From: Pelagibacter sp047722505
GTDB taxonomy: Bacteria > Pseudomonadota > Alphaproteobacteria > Pelagibacterales > Pelagibacteraceae
Assembly: GCF_047722505.1 (NCBI RefSeq)
Contig: NZ_CP159814.1
Span: forward strand, 310,001-374,000
DNA: 64,000 nt
Direction: 5' to 3'
A program made the translations under genes and the position numbers. Positions 17,031 to 26,191 of this stretch are shown here, in pieces. Below the pieces are notes generated by a model. It did no database searches, was not told the DNA's origin, and saw only the letters and a list, made by a program, of their open reading frames with translations. Position 1 is the first letter of the stretch. The number at the start of each line of letters is the position of its first letter.

Positions 17031-18287
17031 ATGCAAAAATATTCTATATTTAATTTGATCAAAAATGCTTTCTCCGGTCATCAAAAATGGGACCTAGCCT
17101 GGAAAGATGCTACTCCAAAAAAAGAATACGACGTTGTTATTATTGGTGGTGGAGGTCATGGCCTAGCAACTGCATATTATCTCGCAAAAGAACATAATAT
17201 TACGAATGTAGCTATCATTGAAAAAGGATGGCTTGGTGGTGGAAATATGGGAAGAAATACTACAATCATAAGATCAAATTATATGCATGATGACAATGCA
17301 TTATTTAGTGAGTTTGGAATGGATCTTTGGAGAAAGATGAGTCAGGACTTAAATTACAATGTAATGTTTTCTCCAAGAGGAATAATTAACCTTGCACACT
17401 CAGACGCTCAAATGAATATTTTTGCAAGAAGAGGAAACTCAATGCGCTTAAATGGTATTGATGCAGTTTTATTAAATAGAGAAGAGGTAAAAGAAATTAT
17501 TCCAATGGCAGATTTTTCAGACAATGTAAGATTTCCTATATTTGGTGGATTAATGCAACCTAGTGCTGGAACAGCAAGACATGATGCTGTGGCTTGGGGT
17601 TATGCACGTCAAGCAGACTCAATGGGTGTAGATATAATTCAAAATTGTGAGGTAACAGGTTTTGATGTTGTGGGTGGAAAAATTCAAGGAGTGAGAACTT
17701 CACGAGGAGATATTAAAGTTAAAAAAATTGGTTTATGTGTTGCAGGTAGCACAAATATTTTAGCTGAAAAACTAAATATGACAATACCAGTAGAAACCCA
17801 TCTTCTACAAGCATGTGTTACAGAACCTGTAAAGCCCGTATTAGATAGTGTGGTTACTTTTGGGGCAGGACATTTTTATATTAGTCAATCTGATAAAGGT
17901 GAAATGGTAATGGGGGGAGATCTGGATGGATATAATAGTTATGCCCAAAGAGGAAACCTACCTACACTCCAGCATGTACTAACAGAAGGAATTGCAATGA
18001 TGCCATTTCTTAGTAAATTAAAAATGCTTAGAACTTGGGGTGGGATTATGGATATGTCTATGGATGGTTCACCCATAATAGATAAAACTCATATTGAAGG
18101 TTTATACTTAAATTGTGGATGGTGTTATGGTGGATTTAAAGCAACTCCAGCTTCAGGCTGGACATTTGCACATACAATTGCTCAAGATAGAGTTCATAAA
18201 TTAAATGAAGGTTATTGCTTAAGTAGATTTAATACAGGTCACTTACTAGATGAAAAAGGACTTGGAACCAAAACATGGATCTCATAA
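17031..18287 (+). CDS. soxB: Sarcosine oxidase subunit beta
   Basis: This 418-aa flavoprotein subunit starts with the typical heterotetrameric SoxB leader (FSGHQKWDLAWKDATPKKEYDVVIIGGGGHG). The FAD-binding glycines are at about 38-43. The C-terminal NCGWCYGGFKATPASG motif carries flavin-contacting residues. It holds the sarcosine oxidation site that yields glycine, hydrogen peroxide and a methylene group passed to THF. It opens the soxBDAG operon, with soxD starting on the very next base after its stop. Confidence 0.96.
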   Translation: MQKYSIFNLIKNAFSGHQKWDLAWKDATPKKEYDVVIIGGGGHGLATAYYLAKEHNITNVAIIEKGWLGGGNMGRNTTIIRSNYMHDDNALFSEFGMDLWRKMSQDLNYNVMFSPRGIINLAHSDAQMNIFARRGNSMRLNGIDAVLLNREEVKEIIPMADFSDNVRFPIFGGLMQPSAGTARHDAVAWGYARQADSMGVDIIQNCEVTGFDVVGGKIQGVRTSRGDIKVKKIGLCVAGSTNILAEKLNMTIPVETHLLQACVTEPVKPVLDSVVTFGAGHFYISQSDKGEMVMGGDLDGYNSYAQRGNLPTLQHVLTEGIAMMPFLSKLKMLRTWGGIMDMSMDGSPIIDKTHIEGLYLNCGWCYGGFKATPASGWTFAHTIAQDRVHKLNEGYCLSRFNTGHLLDEKGLGTKTWIS

Positions 18288-18554
18288 ATGCTGCATATTA
18301 AATGCCCTCATTGCGGAATGAGATCTCAAAATGAATTTTCATATGGTGGTGATGCAACCGTTAAAAGACCAGAACTTAATAAGGAAGTTTCAGATCATGA
18401 TTGGGATAACTTTGTCTATAATAGAAAAAGCTTAAGAGGAAAACACAAAGAGCTATGGCAACATATATCGGGATGTAGACAGTGGATCAAAGTAGAAAGA
18501 GACACTGCAACTCACGAAATATTTAAAACAGTTAAAGCTAACGAAGATATTTAA
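18288..18554 (+). CDS. soxD: Sarcosine oxidase subunit delta
   Basis: This 88-aa subunit has the N-terminal zinc site Cys6-x2-Cys9 (IKCPHCG) and a later His/Cys pair in WQHISGCRQW. The RPELNKEVSDHDWDNFVYNR segment is typical of SoxD. It is a structural zinc subunit of the heterotetramer. No intergenic base separates it from soxB, and one base separates it from soxA. Confidence 0.95.
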   Translation: MLHIKCPHCGMRSQNEFSYGGDATVKRPELNKEVSDHDWDNFVYNRKSLRGKHKELWQHISGCRQWIKVERDTATHEIFKTVKANEDI

Positions 18555-18555
18555 T

Positions 18556-21552
18556 ATGACTCAAAATTATAGATTGGATAATATTGGATTGATAAATAGA
18601 GATAAAAAAATCTCATTTAAATTTAATGGAGTAACTTACTTTGGTTATGAGGGTGACACCTTAGCCTCAGCATTACTTGCTAATGGAGTTCATTTAATTG
18701 GAAGAAGCTTTAAATATCATAGACCTAGAGGCTTTTTTGGTGCAGGGGTGGATGAGCCATACGCAATTGTTCAATTATATAGAAATAATGAAACTGAGCC
18801 GAATGTAAAAACTACAGAACAAGAACTCTTTGAAGGTTTGGAAGCAACAAGTGTTAATTGTTGGCCAAGTGTAAATTTTGATATTGGAGCAATTAACAAT
18901 TTTTTAAAGATATTCCTTCCAGCAGGATTTTATTACAAGACTTTTATGTGGCCAAAAAGTTTTTGGTACAAAGTTTACGAACCATTTATAAGAAAAGCTG
19001 CTGGACTTGGAGTTGCATCAACTAAACATGATAAAGAAAGATACGAACACAAATATGAGTATTGTGATTTACTAATTGCAGGTTCAGGACCTTCTGGTTT
19101 AGCAAGTGCATATGCTGCGGCTAAAAATGGAGCAAGAGTAATCTTGGCAGAAGACAAACCTAGATTTGGTGGAACTTTATTAACGAGTGAAGTTAATATT
19201 GGAAATCAAACAGGAAAAGAATGGGCAGAAAATATTATTTCTGAACTTAAAGAAATGCCTAATGTTATTGTTAAAAATAGATCTCAAGTATTTGGTTACT
19301 ACGATCACAATATGTTAGTGATGTCAGAAAAATTAAGTGATCACTTACCTAAAACTAAAAAATATAATCCAAAACAAAGACTTTGGTATATTAGAGCAAA
19401 AGAAGTTTTAATCTCATCAGGTTCAATTGAAAGACCTTTAGTTTTTGGGAACAATGACACACCTGGAGTGATGTTGTCCTCTGCAGCAAAAGAATATTTA
19501 AAAGTTTATGGAGTTTTAGTTGGTAAAAAACCTTTAATATTTACAAATAATGATAGTGGATATGAAACTGCTATAGAATTTAAAAAAAATGATATTGATC
19601 CTATTATTTTAGATACAAGAAAAGATCCTAAATCAGAAATCATAGATGAAGCAAAAAAATTAGATATTCAAATTAAATTTTCTTATGTAGTAGTTGCAGC
19701 TAAAGGGTATAAAAAAGTTAAATCAGCTGAAGTTGCAAAAATTTCAGATGATAAAAATGAATTAGGAACTTTAGAAAATATTAATTGTGATTGTATTTGT
19801 GTTTCAGGTTTTTGGACACCAACAATACATTTAGCATCTCAGTCAGGAAATAAAACTACATTTAATAAGGATATTGATGCATTTTTACCTGGAATATCAA
19901 AACAAAATGAAACAACTTTAGGTGCTGCTAATGGAACTTTTACATTAGATGAAACTTTAAAAAGTTCATTTAATAGTGGATACGAATTATCAAAAAAAAT
20001 TACTAATAATGATAACAAAACATCATCACCAACGGTTATGGAAAAAAAATCAACTACACACGATAAATTTTGGTGTGTACCTTTGCCTAAAGGTAAAACA
20101 TATAAAAGGTTTTTAGATTTTCAAAATGATGTAGCAGTTTCTGATATAGAAATTGCACTAAAAGAGGGTTATCGATCTATTGAACACGTAAAAAGATACA
20201 CGACACTTGGAATGGCCACTGACCAAGGAAAAACAAGTAATCTCAACGGCTTGCAACTGGTTTCAAATATTGAAAATAAAATAGTACCAGAGGTAGGTCA
20301 TACAACTTTTAGACCTCCATACACGCCAGTTACCATTGGTGTAATTGTTGGAAGAGAAATTGGCAAACATTCTAAACCAACAAGAAAATCACCAATGCAC
20401 ACTTGGCATGAAAAAAATAATGCAGTGTTTGTAGATGCAGGAGTTTGGTTGAGACCAAGATATTACAAAATTGGAGAAGAAACTTTATTTGAAGGTTCAA
20501 AAAGAGAAGCTAAAAATGTTAGAACAAATATAGGAGTTTGTGATGTAACTACATTGGGTAAAATTGACATTAAAGGACCTGATGCAGCAGAATTATTAAA
20601 TAGAGTTTATACTAATGCTTGGTTAAAATTACCAGTTGGTAAAGCAAGGTATGGTGTAATGTTAAGAGAAGATGGAATTGTCATGGATGATGGAACAACA
20701 ACAAGAATTTCTGAAAACCATTACCACATGACAACAACAACAGCACAAGCAGCAAATGTTTTGTCTCATCTAGAGTATTATTTGCAGCTTGTATGGCCAG
20801 AATTAAATGTAAATGTAGTATCAACTACAGAACAATGGGCAGGAGCTGCAATCGCAGGACCAAAATCTAGAAATTTATTGCAAAAATTATTTCCAAACAT
20901 TGATGCTTCTAACGAAGGATTGCCTTTTATGGGATATCAAGAAGCTGATTTATTTGGAGTTCATGCACGAATTTTTAGAATTTCATTTTCAGGAGAACTT
21001 GCTTATGAAGTTAATGTCGAATCTGATAATGGAAACTTTATGTGGGAGAAAATAATGGAAGTAGGGCAAGAATTTAAAATTCAACCTTATGGAACTGAAG
21101 CATTATCAACTTTAAGAATTGAAATGGGTCACATAGCAGGATCAGAACTAGATGGCAGAACCATTCCATATGATAATTCTCTAGAAGGATTGGTTAGTAT
21201 AAAGAAAGACTTTATAGGAAAACGTTCTTTAGATAGAGAAGCTTTTGTTGCAGAAGATAGACAAAAAGTAGTAGGTGTTGTTCCAATTGACAAGAAAACA
21301 AGTATCCCTGAAGGATCTCATTTGGTTAAAGATTCAAATGCTCCAATACCAAACCCTAAATTAGGGTATATTTCCGCATCTTGCTGGAGTGTTGAATACG
21401 ATAATCCGTTTTCATTAGCAATTCTTAAGGATGGAAAAAATATGATAGGTCAAAAATTATTTGCAATGTCACCTTTAAAAAATAAAACAATACCGGTAGA
21501 GATAGTTTCATCACACTATGTAGACCCAAAAGGTGAAAGGGTAAGATCATGA
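18556..21552 (+). CDS. soxA: Sarcosine oxidase subunit alpha
   Basis: This 998-aa subunit has an N-terminal ferredoxin-like plug domain (about 18-80, FKYHRPRGFFGAG), an NAD-binding domain with GSGPSG at 176-181, and a C-terminal GcvT-like THF-binding domain from about residue 600 (PMHTWHEKNNAVFVDAG onward). The GcvT domain takes the methylene group from sarcosine to form 5,10-methylene-THF. Length matches the family. Its stop overlaps the soxG start by four bases. Confidence 0.96.
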   Translation: MTQNYRLDNIGLINRDKKISFKFNGVTYFGYEGDTLASALLANGVHLIGRSFKYHRPRGFFGAGVDEPYAIVQLYRNNETEPNVKTTEQELFEGLEATSVNCWPSVNFDIGAINNFLKIFLPAGFYYKTFMWPKSFWYKVYEPFIRKAAGLGVASTKHDKERYEHKYEYCDLLIAGSGPSGLASAYAAAKNGARVILAEDKPRFGGTLLTSEVNIGNQTGKEWAENIISELKEMPNVIVKNRSQVFGYYDHNMLVMSEKLSDHLPKTKKYNPKQRLWYIRAKEVLISSGSIERPLVFGNNDTPGVMLSSAAKEYLKVYGVLVGKKPLIFTNNDSGYETAIEFKKNDIDPIILDTRKDPKSEIIDEAKKLDIQIKFSYVVVAAKGYKKVKSAEVAKISDDKNELGTLENINCDCICVSGFWTPTIHLASQSGNKTTFNKDIDAFLPGISKQNETTLGAANGTFTLDETLKSSFNSGYELSKKITNNDNKTSSPTVMEKKSTTHDKFWCVPLPKGKTYKRFLDFQNDVAVSDIEIALKEGYRSIEHVKRYTTLGMATDQGKTSNLNGLQLVSNIENKIVPEVGHTTFRPPYTPVTIGVIVGREIGKHSKPTRKSPMHTWHEKNNAVFVDAGVWLRPRYYKIGEETLFEGSKREAKNVRTNIGVCDVTTLGKIDIKGPDAAELLNRVYTNAWLKLPVGKARYGVMLREDGIVMDDGTTTRISENHYHMTTTTAQAANVLSHLEYYLQLVWPELNVNVVSTTEQWAGAAIAGPKSRNLLQKLFPNIDASNEGLPFMGYQEADLFGVHARIFRISFSGELAYEVNVESDNGNFMWEKIMEVGQEFKIQPYGTEALSTLRIEMGHIAGSELDGRTIPYDNSLEGLVSIKKDFIGKRSLDREAFVAEDRQKVVGVVPIDKKTSIPEGSHLVKDSNAPIPNPKLGYISASCWSVEYDNPFSLAILKDGKNMIGQKLFAMSPLKNKTIPVEIVSSHYVDPKGERVRS

Positions 21553-22136
21553 GCTCAATTTCTGCATTAAAGAATACTCATATCAAAGGACTATTTGGTG
21601 ATCATGAAGGAAAAAATAATGATGAGCAGCTAAAAGTAAGTGAATTAAAAGATTTTTTAATCATTCAAATAGTTAAATATAAGAGCTCCTTAACAGCTAT
21701 CGAAAATATCAAGATAGATAATATGAGTTTAAAAAATGAGGCGCTAAATATAAGCTGCAACACCAATACAAGAATTTTATGGAATGGCCCAAATAACTGG
21801 CTTTTAGTTTCTTCAAAAAAAGAAACTTTAAAAGAAATTAAAGAAAAATTATTAGAAGCAGATTTTGCTATAACAGATGTATCTCATAGTAGAGCAATAA
21901 TTCAAATAGAGGGAAAAAATACAAAAGAGATATTAAAAAAAGGATGTCCCTTTAATTTTAATGAATTAAAAAAAGATACCTGTCTAAATTCAACTTATAA
22001 CGGAATGTCGGTCACAATTGATATGTTAGATGATAATCCAGACAAAGTTAGAATATTTACACTGAGAAGTTTTGGAGAATCTTTTTACCATTCTATTACT
22101 GATGCATGCTTAGAGTTTGGCTACAAAGGTATTTAA
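21549..22136 (+). CDS. soxG: Sarcosine oxidase subunit gamma
   Basis: This 195-aa subunit is the fast-evolving member of the complex; motifs WNGPNNWLLVS and TDVSHSRAIIQIEG are typical. It resembles a GcvT fold and completes the heterotetramer. It overlaps soxA by four bases and ends four bases from the convergent EamA gene. The internal region is divergent and lysine-rich, as usual for this subunit in AT-rich genomes. Confidence 0.9.
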   Translation: MSSISALKNTHIKGLFGDHEGKNNDEQLKVSELKDFLIIQIVKYKSSLTAIENIKIDNMSLKNEALNISCNTNTRILWNGPNNWLLVSSKKETLKEIKEKLLEADFAITDVSHSRAIIQIEGKNTKEILKKGCPFNFNELKKDTCLNSTYNGMSVTIDMLDDNPDKVRIFTLRSFGESFYHSITDACLEFGYKGI

Positions 22137-22139
22137 AAT

Positions 22140-23021
22140 TTATTGCTTTCTAGTTGCAATATAAACACCAAGAGTTGCTACAGCAAAACCTATTAGGTCT
22201 AGATTATTTAATTTTTCATTTAAAAATAACCAAGCCATTATAGCTGTAGTTGGTGGTATTAAAAAAAATATAGAAACAGTTTTACTTGCAGAGTTATTTT
22301 TTATTAAATACATTAAGATTGTGAATGCTCCAAAAGATACAAGAAATATCTGATGACTCATTGCTATTAAGAATGTGGATGTAAAATTAATATAAGGTTC
22401 ACTAAAAATAAAAATAATTACTATATGAAAAAAACAGCCACCTATTGCTTGATACATATTGCTAACTGATAAAGGTAAATTGTTACTTATTTTTTTTTGC
22501 CATAAAGTTGATGTTGTGATTGCTAGAAGAGCTATAAATGAAGCTATCACTCCAAAAACAGGAAGGCTTGATCCAATATCAAAACCTAAAACTAAAGCAG
22601 CACCTATAAATCCAAGGATTACCCCAATCCATTGTTTGAAAGTAACTTTTTCACCTAAGAATTTTCCTGCCAAAGCATTAGTTAAGATTGGCTGCAAGGT
22701 TACAATTAATGCAGCAATACCTGTAGGCATTCCGATTGAAACTGAATAAAAAACACCACCTAAATAAACACCATGAAAAAGTACTCCACTAAAAAGTGAC
22801 TGTAAAAGATTTCTCGAATTTGTTAAAATTTTTTGTTTTGTATAAATTGAAAAAATATAAAAACCAAAAGCTACAACAAAAAATCTAAAAGCTAATGCTG
22901 AAAAGGGATCACTATTGTCTATTATTGGCTTTGTTGTCACAAAAGCTGAGGACCATAAAATAATAAAAATGAATGGGTAAACTTTAATCATTTTTGTCTT
23001 ATAATGTAAATTTATACTCAT
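22140..23021 (-). CDS. EamA/DMT-family transporter
   Basis: This 293-aa membrane protein has about ten hydrophobic segments arranged as two EamA repeats; it starts IILWSSAFVTTKPIIDNSDPF, and the end of repeat one reads QWIGVILGFIGAALVL. The family exports amino acids or other metabolites. The annotated ATG adds ten residues; the internal Met at position 11 (MIKVYPFIF) is an equally good start. It converges on soxG. The substrate cannot be assigned. Confidence 0.85.
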   Translation of the reverse strand: MSINLHYKTKMIKVYPFIFIILWSSAFVTTKPIIDNSDPFSALAFRFFVVAFGFYIFSIYTKQKILTNSRNLLQSLFSGVLFHGVYLGGVFYSVSIGMPTGIAALIVTLQPILTNALAGKFLGEKVTFKQWIGVILGFIGAALVLGFDIGSSLPVFGVIASFIALLAITTSTLWQKKISNNLPLSVSNMYQAIGGCFFHIVIIFIFSEPYINFTSTFLIAMSHQIFLVSFGAFTILMYLIKNNSASKTVSIFFLIPPTTAIMAWLFLNEKLNNLDLIGFAVATLGVYIATRKQ

Positions 23022-23102
23022 TTTTAGTTATTATTGACGGAAATACCTATATTTGACCTTGTGTTGCTCGTAAAAACCCATAAAAAAACTTAAGAGCTGT
23101 AT

Positions 23103-23414
23103 ATGATTCTAAAAAAAATAATTGTTAGCGCATTTGCTATGTGTTTTCTGACTGGTTGTTTGCAAAATACGGCATTTTTAGGACCAGCTATGACAGTTGC
23201 TAGCACAGGAAACTTATATCAAGCTGGGCTGTCTTATGGATCTAGTGAAGCTATAAAAAAAATGACAGGAAAAACACCAACTGAAAATGTTAAAAGTTTT
23301 TTTGATAGTAATAATACCGCAGATAAAGAAGAAGAAATTTATGATGAATTTTTTGTGTTAGTTAAAGATAAAATTGAAAAAAAAAGCAATATTTTAAACC
23401 TAGCTAATCAGTAA
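23103..23414 (+). CDS. Small putative lipoprotein
   Basis: This 103-aa protein has a lipoprotein signal: a hydrophobic segment and then the lipobox LTGC, with Cys at about 19. The mature part is a short Gly/Ser-containing segment and then a charged, coiled-coil-like tail. I do not recognise the family. Its 3' end overlaps the convergent minus-strand gene by 11 bases. It is likely anchored in the outer or inner membrane facing the periplasm. Confidence 0.65.
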   Translation: MILKKIIVSAFAMCFLTGCLQNTAFLGPAMTVASTGNLYQAGLSYGSSEAIKKMTGKTPTENVKSFFDSNNTADKEEEIYDEFFVLVKDKIEKKSNILNLANQ

Positions 23415-23844
23415 TATTTAATAAAAGCTGTTCTGATTGCCCAGTTTCTTTACACCACAGCTCATAACTTTCACACATTCTCCATAAAAAATCAAAAGCA
23501 CGCTGAGAAATTTCAAGTGGAAAAGAGCTTTTAGCATAATATAAGTCAGGGTACTTTATTAGTTGTTTTACTGTGGCATCTTTTTGTACATTCAAAAGTT
23601 TAATAGTTTCATCTGGTATTTTCTCTCCACTATTTTTATCAATAAATTTATTATTTTTTAAATACTCAAACCAATCATCATGAAACTTACCACTACTTAT
23701 TTCCTCATAAACTTTTGTACCTATAAAACCTTCAATGGCATCTATATTAGAAATATCTAAATTATTTTTTTTAATTTCAGTTATATTTTTATAAATAATT
23801 TCAGCTAAATAAATAACATAAGGTTTTTTTATTTTAGAAAGCAT
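23404..23844 (-). CDS. Conserved-looking hypothetical protein
   Basis: This 146-aa soluble protein, which I do not recognise, is rich in Lys, Ile and Glu. It has three Cys/Trp motifs near its end (LWRMCESYELWCKETGQ). It shares one base with the racemase gene upstream in the minus-strand order, so the pair is probably co-translated. No signal peptide or membrane segment is evident. Confidence 0.6.
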   Translation of the reverse strand: MLSKIKKPYVIYLAEIIYKNITEIKKNNLDISNIDAIEGFIGTKVYEEISSGKFHDDWFEYLKNNKFIDKNSGEKIPDETIKLLNVQKDATVKQLIKYPDLYYAKSSFPLEISQRAFDFLWRMCESYELWCKETGQSEQLLLNITD

Positions 23845-24593
23845 TACTTATTTTTATATTTTGCCATAGCAGCATTGGCTAATATTAAATTTGGATCTAA
23901 ATACAGTTTTGACATTTTGACATTTTTCAATGATTTAAATGCAAAAATTGCTATAGGTAATTCTGTACAACCCAATATAATTTTTTTACAATTATTTTTA
24001 ATTAAATAATTAATTGCTAGTTTAATAGATTTTTCAGCTAGTTTTATATTCCCCATTTTTACATGTTTGATAGTTTTATTAACTGATTTAATTTGAAGAT
24101 CTTGAAGAGGTGTAATTAATTTATATTCATTTTTAAATAGTTTTTCATAAATTTTTGTTTTTAAAGTACCCTCTGTTGCAAGAAGCCCAATTTTTGAATT
24201 TTTTTTATAAATTTTTTTAGTATGTAAAAAAACCTCTTTAGGCATATTTACTATTGGAATTTTTATTTTCTTTTTTAAATCTTCATACCAAAAATGAGCA
24301 GTGTTACAAGGTATGACAATAAATTTACAACCACTTTTCTCCAGTGATCTGCAACCTTCGAGTAAGCTTTTTAGAACTTTATTATACTTTACATTGCTTT
24401 TAAAATTTCTTGGAAGATCTGAAAATCTTTTAGTTTGAACCCCAATTGACTCTGGTCTTCCGGGTATATTAGATTTATTGTAAAGCATGAAAAGAGGGTA
24501 TTCTTGATCAATTTTACCTCTATTAAGCATTGCAAGTTTGTTACAGAAATCAAGCCCAGCTTGTGTTCCCATTCCTCCTAATATACCAATCAT
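23844..24593 (-). CDS. Aspartate/glutamate racemase family protein
   Basis: This 249-aa member has the two catalytic Cys in standard contexts: IPCNTAHFW in the first half and LGCTELPIA in the second. It starts MIGILGGMGTQAGLDFCNKL, as in amino-acid racemases and hydantoin racemase relatives. It probably interconverts D- and L-aspartate or glutamate. It precedes the unrecognised 146-aa gene with a one-base overlap and follows a cupin gene by 48 bases. Confidence 0.85.
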   Translation of the reverse strand: MIGILGGMGTQAGLDFCNKLAMLNRGKIDQEYPLFMLYNKSNIPGRPESIGVQTKRFSDLPRNFKSNVKYNKVLKSLLEGCRSLEKSGCKFIVIPCNTAHFWYEDLKKKIKIPIVNMPKEVFLHTKKIYKKNSKIGLLATEGTLKTKIYEKLFKNEYKLITPLQDLQIKSVNKTIKHVKMGNIKLAEKSIKLAINYLIKNNCKKIILGCTELPIAIFAFKSLKNVKMSKLYLDPNLILANAAMAKYKNK

Positions 24594-24641
24594 AATTATT
24601 AATACTTTTTAATATTGTTAAAAATTTGTTTTGTGCTCATG

Positions 24642-25004
24642 TTACAAGGGTTGATTAATACCTCTCATGAACACTAAAACCAAGCAACCATTTATTGTGT
24701 GTGATGAATGTTTTGATCCTGGTTCAAAAGATATAAAATCACCTTTTTTAAAAATTTTTCCATCTGGATCTATTAACTCTCCATCTAGCATTAAAAATTC
24801 TTCAAAACCCTTATGTTCATGAGGTAGGCTTTTTGCACCTGGTTCCATTTTCAAAACATATGTTCCTTGACCACCGTTTTCTCTACTATAGCTAATTTTA
24901 TGCCAGCTCATGCCAGGCACAACTGCTCCGTAATTATCAAATGGTATAAATTTAATATCGTTTAGATTTGTTATTTTTCTTTTAATCATAATTGTTATAT
25001 TCAA
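24642..25004 (-). CDS. Cupin-domain protein
   Basis: This 120-aa single cupin contains the PHEHKGFEEFLMLDGEL motif (metal ligands His, His, Glu) and the late His in GSKHSSHT. It may start at the internal Met at position 6 instead. Cupins of this size bind small acids or sugars, or act as sensors; the function is unknown. It diverges from the hydrolase gene at 25021 with a 16-base gap, too short for two independent full promoters without overlap. Confidence 0.75.
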   Translation of the reverse strand: MNITIMIKRKITNLNDIKFIPFDNYGAVVPGMSWHKISYSRENGGQGTYVLKMEPGAKSLPHEHKGFEEFLMLDGELIDPDGKIFKKGDFISFEPGSKHSSHTINGCLVLVFMRGINQPL

Positions 25005-25020
25005 TGATTATTAATAATTA

Positions 25021-25785
25021 ATGAATATGCAAGAAATATTTGCTGAAGATGTGGGAAATGGAATTCCTTTAGTTTTAGTCCATGGGTTTTTAGGCTCTTC
25101 TGAAATGTGGAGGCTGCAAATAGATTTCTTTAAAAAAGATTATAGAGTTATTGCACCAGCTCTTCCAGGTTTTGGGAAAAGCAATAAAGTCAACTCATGT
25201 AATTCAATTGAATGTATGGCTAAATCTATACTGACAACTTTAGATAAAAAAAAAATAAAACATTTTTATTTATTGGGTCACTCTATGGGCGGTATGATTG
25301 TGCAAGAAATGGTTAAGTTAGCAGGTGAAAAAATCCTAAAGTTAATTTGTTATGGCACAGGACCCAGGGGAAATATACCTGGCAGATTTGAAACTATAGA
25401 TGTTTCTAGAGAAAAACTAAAAACTAATGGACTGGGCGATACAGCTTATAGAATTGCAAAAACATGGTTTATTGAAGAGGACAAATCTAGATATTTTTAT
25501 CTTTGTGAAGAAGCTGGAAAAGAAACTTCTATAGAAGCTGCAGACAATGGATTAGTTGCTATGAAAAATTGGGATGGAGTTAAAAATTTACAAAATATTA
25601 AAAATGAAACATTAATAGTTTGGGGAGATAAAGATAAGGCTTATAATTTTAATCAAGTTGAAACCTTGAATGACAATATTCCTAATAGTAATTTAAAAAT
25701 AATTAAGGGATGCTCTCATAATGTTCATTTAGAGAAGCCAGATGAATTTAATACGATAGTAAGTGAGTTTATTAAAAAAAACTGA
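25021..25785 (+). CDS. Alpha/beta hydrolase
   Basis: This 254-aa hydrolase has the oxyanion motif HGFLG at 21-25, the nucleophile elbow GHSMGG with Ser88, a late acid in VWGDKDKAY and the catalytic His in GCSHNVHLEKP. It probably acts on a small ester or lactone, in the manner of beta-ketoadipate enol-lactonase relatives. It is cytoplasmic, with no signal peptide. An inverted repeat lies just after its stop and separates it from the convergent cold-shock gene. Confidence 0.85.
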   Translation: MNMQEIFAEDVGNGIPLVLVHGFLGSSEMWRLQIDFFKKDYRVIAPALPGFGKSNKVNSCNSIECMAKSILTTLDKKKIKHFYLLGHSMGGMIVQEMVKLAGEKILKLICYGTGPRGNIPGRFETIDVSREKLKTNGLGDTAYRIAKTWFIEEDKSRYFYLCEEAGKETSIEAADNGLVAMKNWDGVKNLQNIKNETLIVWGDKDKAYNFNQVETLNDNIPNSNLKIIKGCSHNVHLEKPDEFNTIVSEFIKKN

Positions 25786-25789
25786 TTGG

Positions 25790-25853
25790 TATTGGCTGAA
25801 ATATTTAGCTAAATAATTAAAAAATTAATTTAATTAAAAAATCGCAGCCAATA
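25790..25853. terminator. Long-loop inverted repeat between convergent genes
   Basis: Nine-base arms TATTGGCTG (25790-25798) and CAGCCAATA (25845-25853) are exact complements 46 bases apart. The loop holds a smaller AT-only symmetric stretch around 25801-25815. It sits in the gap between the hydrolase and cspA stops, so it could act as a bidirectional terminator or protect both 3' ends. No classic U-tract follows. Confidence 0.45.
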
Positions 25854-25866
25854 GAAAGTGTGAATA

Positions 25867-26073
25867 TTATGCAGTTTTTAAATTTACCGCTGAAGGACCT
25901 TTTGGACCATCTTCAACTTCAAAAGTCAAAGCTTGACCTTCATCTAAACCGTTCATACCAGCATCTCTTACAGCTGAAACGTGAACGAATACATCTTTTT
26001 CTTTATCTTCTCTTTCAATAAAACCAAAACCTTTAGTTGGATTGAACCATTTTACTTTTCCTTGTAGACTCAT
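25867..26073 (-). CDS. Cold shock protein (CspA family)
   Basis: This 68-aa single cold-shock domain has both RNA-binding motifs, KGFGFIER (RNP1) and VFVHVSAV (RNP2). It binds single-stranded RNA or DNA and melts RNA structure. It is monocistronic, with a gap of about 118 bases upstream that could hold a regulated leader. The segment is relatively GC-rich for this window, as expected for a highly expressed gene. Confidence 0.95.
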   Translation of the reverse strand: MSLQGKVKWFNPTKGFGFIEREDKEKDVFVHVSAVRDAGMNGLDEGQALTFEVEDGPKGPSAVNLKTA

Positions 26074-26191
26074 ATTTATCTTCTTACTTTTTATTATGTT
26101 ACTTTTATTACTTATAATTAAGCAATCCAGGCTTTGTTTAGATTTATTGGGGTTTTGTCAACTAAATTTAAAAGATTAAATAATTAAAGAT

